From the NCBI GenBank assembly GCA_029237695.1, contig CM055274.1:69864828-69928827 (forward strand): a stretch of DNA of 64,000 bases, written 5' to 3'. Source of the DNA: Conchocele bisecta. Lineage: Eukaryota; Mollusca; Bivalvia; Lucinida; Thyasiridae. Below are positions 56,701 through 64,000 of the stretch, one piece after another (positions within the stretch are counted from its first letter, which is position 1; every line of letters begins with the position of its first letter). The notes under the pieces were generated by a model, which ran no database searches, was not told the DNA's origin, and was given only the letters and a program-made list of their open reading frames with translations. The position numbers and the translations under genes were made by a program.

Positions 56701-59700
56701 GAACATATTTTCCCATCCAGTGGCCATAATTACCTCCCAGCATGGCTACAGGGAATATTGTCAAGCCAGTGGCCATTACCCTCCCACCCATGGGCTAGGG
56801 ACATATTGTCAGGCCAGTGGCCATATTACCCTCCCACCATAGCTACAGGGAATATGTAGCTAGTGGCGATATTACTCCCCCATTAGCTACGGGAACATAT
56901 TGTCAGCCATGGCCATACCTCCCACCATCTACCAAGGACAGCCAGTGGCATATTACCTCCCAGGGATATTCGGGACCTATGTCAAGCCAGTGCCATATTA
57001 CCTCCCAGCAAAATGGGCTTTTCCCCCCAGGGGAACATATTAACACCAGTGGCCATATTATTCCCCCACCATGCTACAGGGACATATTGTCAGCCATGGC
57101 CATATTACCTCCCCATCATGAGCTACCGGGACAATATTTCAGCCAGGACAATTGTTCAGCCAGTGGCACATATTACCTCCCATCCATAGCCCTACATGGA
57201 CATAGTGTCCAGCTAGGTGGCCATAATTACCTCCCACCATAGCTACAACGGACATATTGTATCAGCTAGTGGACCATATTACCCTTCCCACCATAAGGCT
57301 ACAGGTACATATTGTCAAGCCTAGTGGCCCTTATTTTTACCTCCCACCATAGCTACTAGGACAGGCAGTGGCAATTTATTACCTCCCACCAGAGCTACAA
57401 GGACATATTGTCAGGCCAGTGGCCATTATTACCTTCCCACCATAGCTACACGGGACATATTGTCAGCTAGGGGTGGCCATATTACCTACCCCACCATAGC
57501 TACAGGGTCATATTGTGGGAAGCTAGTTTTGGCCATATTACATCCCACATAAAGCTACAGGACCATATTGTCTGCTAGTGGCCATACCCATTACCTTCCC
57601 AGCCATAGCTAACGGGAACATAATTGTAGGGAACATATTGTCCATCGTGGCCCCATATTACCTCCCACCTATAGCTACAACGGACATTATTGTTCAGCAA
57701 TTGGCCAATTATTCCTCCCACCATTGGCTAAAATGGACCATAATTGTCAGCTTAGTGGCCTTATTACCTCCCACCCATAGTGACAAGGACATAAATTGTC
57801 AGCCAGTGGACATTATTACCGCACCATGGACTACACGGACATTATGGCAGGCAGTGGCCTTATTACCTTCCCACCATAGCTACCCAAGGGACCATATTGC
57901 TCAGCTAAGGTAGGCCATTATTACCTCCCACAGAGCTACAGGGACCATGTAGGCCTTAGTTTGGCCTTATTACCTCCCACCATAGGCTACACGGAACCTA
58001 TTGGTCAGGGCTAGTGGCCAATATTACTTCCCACCTATAGCAGCTACAAGGGAACATATTGTCAGCCTAAGTAGGGCCATATTACTACCACCATAGCTTA
58101 CAGACATATTACAGCCAGTGGCCACATTACCTCCCACCATATTGCTACACGACATATTGTCAGCCAGTGGCCATATTACCTCCCATCATAGCTACAGGAC
58201 TATTGTCAGCTAGTGGCCATATACCTCCCACCATAGCTACACGGAAACATATCGTCAGCTAGTGACCATATTACCTCCCACCATAGCTACACGGACATAT
58301 TGTCAGCCAGTGGCCATATTACCTCACACCATAGCTACACGGACATTTGTCAGCTAGGTGGCATATTACCTCCCACCATGCTACACGACATATTGTCAGC
58401 TAGTGGCATTACCTCACACCATGGCTACACGGACATATGTCAGCCAGTGGCCATATTACCTCCCACCATGGCTACAGGACATATATCCAGCTAGTGGCCA
58501 TATTACTACGGACATATTGTCAGCCAGTGGCCATATTACCCTAACCATCTACACGAACATATTTGTCAGTTGGGCATATTACCTCCCACCATGGCTACGG
58601 ACATATTGCGCTGTGGCTATTTACCTCACACCTGCTACACGGACATATTGTCAGCAGTGGCCATATTACCACCATGGCTACACGGACATATTGTCAGCTA
58701 GTGGCCATATTACCTCACACCATGGTTACACGGACATATTGTCAGCCAGTGACCATATTACCACCCACCATAGCTACACGGACATATTGTCAGCTAGTGG
58801 CCATATTACCTCCCACCATAGCTACAAGGACATATTGTCAGCCAGTGGCCATATTACCTCCCACCATAGCTACAGGGACATATTGTCAGCCAGTGGCCAT
58901 ATTACCTCTCACCATAGCTACACGGACATATTGTCAGCCAGTGGCCATATTACCTCCCACCATAGCTACAGGGACATATTGTCAGCCAGTGGCCATATTA
59001 CCTCCCAGCATGGCTACAGGGACATATTGTCAGCCAGTGGCCATATTACCTCCCACCATGGCTACAGGGACATATTGTCAGCCAGTGGCCATATTACCTC
59101 CCACCATAGCTACAGGGACATATTGTCAGCTAGTGGCGATATTACCTCCCACCATAGCTACAGGGACATATTGTCAGCCAGTGGTCATATTACCTCCCAC
59201 CATAGCTACAAGGACAGCCAGTGGCCATATTACCTCCCACCATAGCTACAAGTACATATTGTCAGCCAGTGGCCATAATACCTCCCACCATAGCTACAGG
59301 GACAAATTGTCAGCCAGTGGCCATATTACCTCCCACCATAGCTACACGGACATATTGTCAGCCAGTGGCCATATTACCTCCCATCATAGCTACAGGGACA
59401 TATTGTCAGCCAGTGGCCATATTACCTCCCAGCATGGCTACAGGGACATATTGTCAGCCAGTGGCCATATTACCTTCCACCATGGCTACACGGACATATT
59501 GTCAGCCAGTGGCCATATTACCTCCCATCATGGCTACAGGGACATATTGTCAGCCAGTGGCCATATTACCTCCCAGCATGGCTACAGGGACATATTGTCA
59601 GCCAGTGGCCATATTGCCTCCCACCATGGCTACAGGGACATATTGTCAGCCAGTGGCCATATTACCTCCCACCATAGCTACAGGGACATATTGTCAGCTA

Positions 59701-62363
59701 GTGGCCATATTACCTCCCACCATAGCTACAGGGACATATTGTCAGCCAGTGGCCATATTACCTCCCACCATAGCTACACGGACATATTGTCAGCCAGTGG
59801 CCATATTACCTCCCATCATAGGCTACAGGGACATATTGTCAGCCAGTGGCCATATTACCTCCCAGCATGGCTACAGGGACATATTGTCAGCCAGTGGCCA
59901 TATTACCTCCCACCATGGCTACACGGACATATTGTCAGCCAGTGGCCATATTACCTCCCATCATGGCTACAGGGACATATTGTCAGCCAGTGGCCATATT
60001 ACCTCCCAGCATGGCTACAGGGACATATTGTCAGCCAGTGGCCATATTGCCTCCCACCATAGCTACAGGGACATATTGTCAGCTAGTGGCGATATTACCT
60101 CCCACCATAGCTACAGGGACATATTGTCAGCTAGTGGCCGATATTACCTCCCACCATAGCTACAGGGACATATTGTCAGCCAGTGGCCATATTACCTCCC
60201 ATCATGGCTACAGGGACATATTGTCAGCCAGTGGCCATATTACCTCCCACCATGGCTACAGGGACATATTGTCAGCCATGGCCATATTATCCCGGCATGG
60301 CTAGGGACATATTCAGCCGTGGCCATACCTCCCACCTGGCTACACGGACATATTGTCAGCCAGTGGCCATATTACCTCCCATCATGGCTACAGGGACATA
60401 TTGTCAGCCAGTGGCCATATTACCTCCCCACCATGGCTACAGGGACATATTGTCAGCCAGTGGCCATATTACCTCCCACCATAGCTACAGGGACATATTG
60501 TCAGCTAGTGGCGATATTACCTCCCACCATAGCTACAGGGACATATTGTCAGCCAGTGGCCATATTACCTCCAACCATAGCTACAAGGACAGCCAGTGGC
60601 CATATTACCTCATACCATAGCTACAAGGACATATTGTCAGCCAGTGGCCATATTACCTCCCACCATAGCTACAGGGACATATTGTCAGCTAGTGGCCATA
60701 TTACCTCCCACCATAGCTACATGGACATATTGTCAGCTAGTGGCCATATTACCTCCCACCATAGCTACACGGACATATTGTCAGCTAGTGGCCATATTAC
60801 CTCCCACCATAGCTACAGGGACATATTGTAGGGACATATTGTCAGCCAGTGGACCCCATATTCCATCCCACTATAGCTACACGACATATTGACAGCCATG
60901 GCCATATTACCTCCCGCTACCATAAGCTACAGGACATATACAGCCAGTGGCCATATTACCTCCCACCATAGCTACAAGACATATTGTCAGTAGTGCATAT
61001 TACCTCCCACCTAGCTACAAAGGACATATTGTCAGCCAGTGGCCATACCTCCCACCATGGCTACACGGACATATTGCAGCCAGTGGCCATATACCTCCCA
61101 CCATAGCACAGGACATATTGTCAGCTAGTGGCCATATTACCTCCCACCATGCTACAGGGACATATTGTCAGTAGGGCCATATTACCTCCCATGCTACACG
61201 GACATATTGTCAGCAGTGGGGCCATTATTACCTCCCACCATAGCTACACGGACAATGTCAGCAGTGGCCATATTAACTATAGTACACGGCATATTGTCAG
61301 CTAGTGGCCATACCTCCCCACCTAGCTACACGGACATATCGTTCAGCTAGTGTCATATTAATTCCCTCCCACATAGCTACACCGGGACATTTTGTCCAGC
61401 TGTGGGCCATATTACCTCCCACCATGGCTACCACGAACATATTGTCAGATGGTGGCCATATTACCTCCCACCATGGCTACGCGACAATTTGTCAAGGCTT
61501 GTGGCCATATTACCTCCCACCACCATGCTACACCGGACATTATTGTCAGCAGTGGCCATTTACCTTCCCACCCATGCTAACCGACCATATTGTCAGGCTA
61601 GGTGTCTATATTCCTCCCACACCCTATGGCTACACGGACATATTGTCAGCTAGTGGCCCCAGTGGCCATATTACCTCCCAGCATGGCTACACGGACATAT
61701 TGTCAGCCAGTGGCCATATTACCTCCCACCATAGCTACAAGGACATATTGTCAGCTAGTAGCTATATTACCTCCCACCATAGCTACAGGGACATATTGTC
61801 AGCTAGTGGCCATATTACCTCCCACCATAGCTACACGGACATATTGTCAGCTAGTGGCCATATTACCTCCCACCATAGCTACACGGACATATTGTCAGCC
61901 AGTGGCCATATTACCTCCCATCATAGCTACACGGACATATTGTCAGCTAGTGGCCATATTACCTCCCACCATAGCTACACGGACATATCGTCAGCTAGTG
62001 ACCATATTACCTCCCACCATAGCTACACGGACATATTGTCAGCCAGTGGCCATATTACCTCCCACCATGGCTACACGGACATATTGTCAGCTGGTGGCCA
62101 TATTACCTCCCACCATGGCTACACGGACATATTGTCAGCTAGTGGCCATATTACCTCACACCATGGCTACACGGACATATTGTCAGCCAGTGGCCATATT
62201 ACCTTCCACCATGGCTACACGGACATATTGTCAGCTAGTGTCTATATTACCTCACACCATGGCTACACGGACATATTGTCAGCCAGTGGCCATATTACCT
62301 CCCACCATGGCTACACGGACATATTGTCAGCTAGTGGCCATATTACCTCGCACCATATCTACA
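53772..62363. repeat. 8.6 kb minisatellite, 48 bp unit, about 178 copies
   Basis: The unit is acatattgtcagccagtggc + catattacctcccaccatag + ctacaggg, with main variants gctagtgg, catgg, cacgg, caagg and catcat/cagcat. Two forward frames have no stop in any unit (ILSASGHITSHHSYRD and TYCQPVAILPPTIATG); the third is open only in units with catggc. Uninterrupted frames therefore reach 588 codons. Clean blocks (53790-55430, 58680-60270, 60340-60830, 61640-62360) alternate with indel-rich blocks (55440-58670, 60830-61640). Higher-order repeats of 180 bp and about 432 bp occur. I see no promoter, splice structure or signal peptide arguing for a real protein. Confidence 0.96.
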
Positions 62364-62881
62364 TTTTAGCCATATAAAAGTGGGTCATATATAATGCTGA
62401 AACTTCATGTCATTTTGAAATACACGTTGTTTGCATTTGAGACAGTTTCTTTTTTTCAAGTAATTGAATAAATCTCCCAGTACATTTTACAACAGTGGGA
62501 TTCAACTCGAAGAAGATTTGATTAGCTTTAATCTGTGTACAATTAAATAATTCTTGCAAATTAACATTGCTAACAGCACAATGCTTAATTCAATAACTTC
62601 AACTGAAGTGTAGCTATGTATAATTCAGCAACCTAAATTGCACGTGGGCATTGTAATTACCTTCATTCGGAACATTGCATCAATTGCCGAATTGGACGTA
62701 TTTACTATTAGCATTCGCCTTACTCGAGGTTCCATTTGACTCGGCAGTGATATACAATATATTATATATATACACACACACATATATCCACTCACAGTAT
62801 ATAATCACAAAACCGCAAACCACTACGTCACTTTGCTAGATAGAAGCATTGCGGGAAAATCATTGACTGTGTAATCTTTGG
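62364..62881. other. No gene seen; AT/AC microsatellite
   Basis: An alternating (TA)n/(CA)n tract lies at about 62757-62787. The remainder is AT-rich and single copy. Confidence 0.55.
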
Positions 62882-62885
62882 TTAA

Positions 62886-63342
62886 AGGTATATGCCCACT
62901 CAGTTGGCACAACATGTTCTTTATAGGAATTACATAAGTGTATAATTGTGTCACTATTCCACCAGTTCTAAAGATTACGAGTCGCCGCTATACAGGTACA
63001 ATCATTTAGTAATATTTATTTTATTGATAGTGACGTGCGTTGGTATCAGGCTATTTTCATATGCAAATGACTACTATTTAAATTCGTCACCTGAACAAAT
63101 TACATTTTCGTTGCACATACAAAATAAATACAGAGAATAAATAGTAATGTCCGTTAACATTTTACGGAAACACGATTATCGCCCCTGACATCAGTGTTGA
63201 AATTTACGTCTGATATAAAATGTATAATAATGTCAATCAATACGTGGGTAATGTTGAATGAATGTTTATTTTCACAGAAAATGTATCAGATGATGTCTCT
63301 GATATACAGAACAGTTTGTGCCTACTGAGTGGGCATGTACCT
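62886..63342. mobile_element. TTAA-type (piggyBac-like) MITE, intact copy
   Basis: The ends aggtatatgcccactcagtt and 'actgagtgggcatgtacct' are bounded by TTAA on both sides (62882-62885, 63343-63346). It shares its left 120 bases with 30250-30934 and its whole length, inverted, with 37520-38838. 457 bp, no coding capacity. Confidence 0.85.
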
Positions 63343-63519
63343 TTAAATCAAGGAACTAACAGACCGTGCATACCCGACAAAACAGATACACCGGCGGACA
63401 CATCTATTTGCCCGTATATGGCTTTGTATACATTGTACATTGTACACTAATTGTATAATATAAAAATGGAGACATTTTACGTCAAAATCGAACATCTTTC
63501 ACACTGGATTACACATATG

Positions 63520-63675
63520 AAGAGTGGGTGGCAGGTGGGAGCATGCGATGGGTAATTTAACGATCAGGATTCGTCCTTACCGGAATCCCGACTGGAGACC
63601 TGGTTTGGCTCTCAGGTACGTGTTTGGCATCTTATATGTGAGAGTTGAAGCTGGTTATACCCATTATATGCTTAA
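63520..63675 (+). mobile_element. SINE family S, 5' portion
   Basis: The head 'gggtggcaggtgggagcatg', 'gggtaatttaacgatcagga', 'ttcgtccttaccggaatccc' and body 'ctggagacctggtttggctc' match 39355 onward. The A-box-like tggcaggtggg and B-box-like ggattcgtcc are clearest in this copy. It breaks off at a Helitron-like head; SINE tail sequence 'actgttgataggccgtta' appears at the very end of the window. Confidence 0.7.
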
Positions 63676-63676
63676 T

Positions 63677-63970
63677 TATACCCCCGGCATATATAGTTTT
63701 CGTAATTCCGTCCGTGTGTCCGTCCGTCCACGTTAAATGTTTTGGGTACCCATTATCTCTGTAATGGTAAGTCGGATTGACTTCAATGTACTTCCTTATC
63801 ATCATGCATATTTTCATTCCATACTACATCCATGCGGCCTTCATGTCCAAGGTCAATGTCAAATTTATTTAAAGTTATTTTTTTTTTTTTTTTAAATATT
63901 TGCGTTAAAGTTTTTATTTGTCGATCCAGACGGCGGCCGGGGGTATACGTGAGTCCCTGCTCACTTTCTC
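63677..63970 (+). mobile_element. Pearl-like unit with 'tacccccggcatatatag' head
   Basis: It starts with a C-run head, then 'cgtccgtgtgtccgtccgtc' and one array-type unit ('accattatctctgtaatgg', 'ccttcatgtccaaggtcaat'), and ends with 'cggcggccgggggtatac'. It apparently lies within the SINE that flanks it. Confidence 0.5.
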
Positions 63971-64000
63971 TTATTGACCACAACTGTTGATAGGCCGTTA

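Overview
This is animal nuclear DNA: GT-AG introns, very long non-coding stretches, AT-rich composition, tRNA-like SINEs, and many foldback and tandem-repeat mobile elements. The repeat style is arrays of about 150-200 bp units carrying 'aaggtcaaggtcac', opened by a GC-rich hairpin and closed by CTAG-like ends. That resembles the 'pearl'/Helitron-type elements of bivalve molluscs, so a bivalve is the likely source (inference; no species is claimed). I found no tRNA, rRNA or prokaryotic-style gene.

The one gene I can support is the 3' part of a CHIC-family gene (cysteine-rich hydrophobic domain protein, orthologous to the vertebrate CHIC1/CHIC2 pair) on the + strand. Four coding exons are readable: 2879-3034, 5390-5446, 22359-22418 and 33070-33120. 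All junctions are phase 0 with GT-AG sites, and together they give 107 codons plus a stop. The N-terminal exon(s), about 55-60 residues, were not found and probably lie upstream of base 1. Introns are about 2.4, 16.9 and 10.7 kb and consist almost wholly of repeats.

Layout. 1-2700: two tandem arrays of about 158 bp units, a G-rich inverted-repeat element, a hairpin and a SINE. 2879-33120: the CHIC gene. Its second intron holds an 11.5 kb minisatellite with a 37 bp unit that starts 10 bases after the splice donor, three members of one palindromic TA-flanked MITE family (one of them in the first intron), and a 2.3 kb TA-flanked element inserted in an older tandem duplication. Its third intron holds two large pearl-like arrays, one with a Helitron-like and a piggyBac-like insertion nested in it. 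33121-43100: 3' UTR, more Helitron-like units, a piggyBac-like MITE split by a Helitron-like element, a SINE with a 13 bp target duplication, and an 18 bp minisatellite. 43101-47791: a small inverted-repeat element swollen by a 4.35 kb array. 48200-53400: foldback elements including a 1.5 kb inverted repeat with palindromic arms. 53772-62363: an 8.6 kb minisatellite with a 48 bp unit, two of whose forward frames contain no stop. 62364-64000: a complete TTAA-flanked MITE and a SINE cut by the window end.

Both large minisatellites alternate between near-perfect blocks and blocks full of single-base indels. This looks like unpolished long-read consensus, so copy numbers and long reading frames inside them should be treated with caution.
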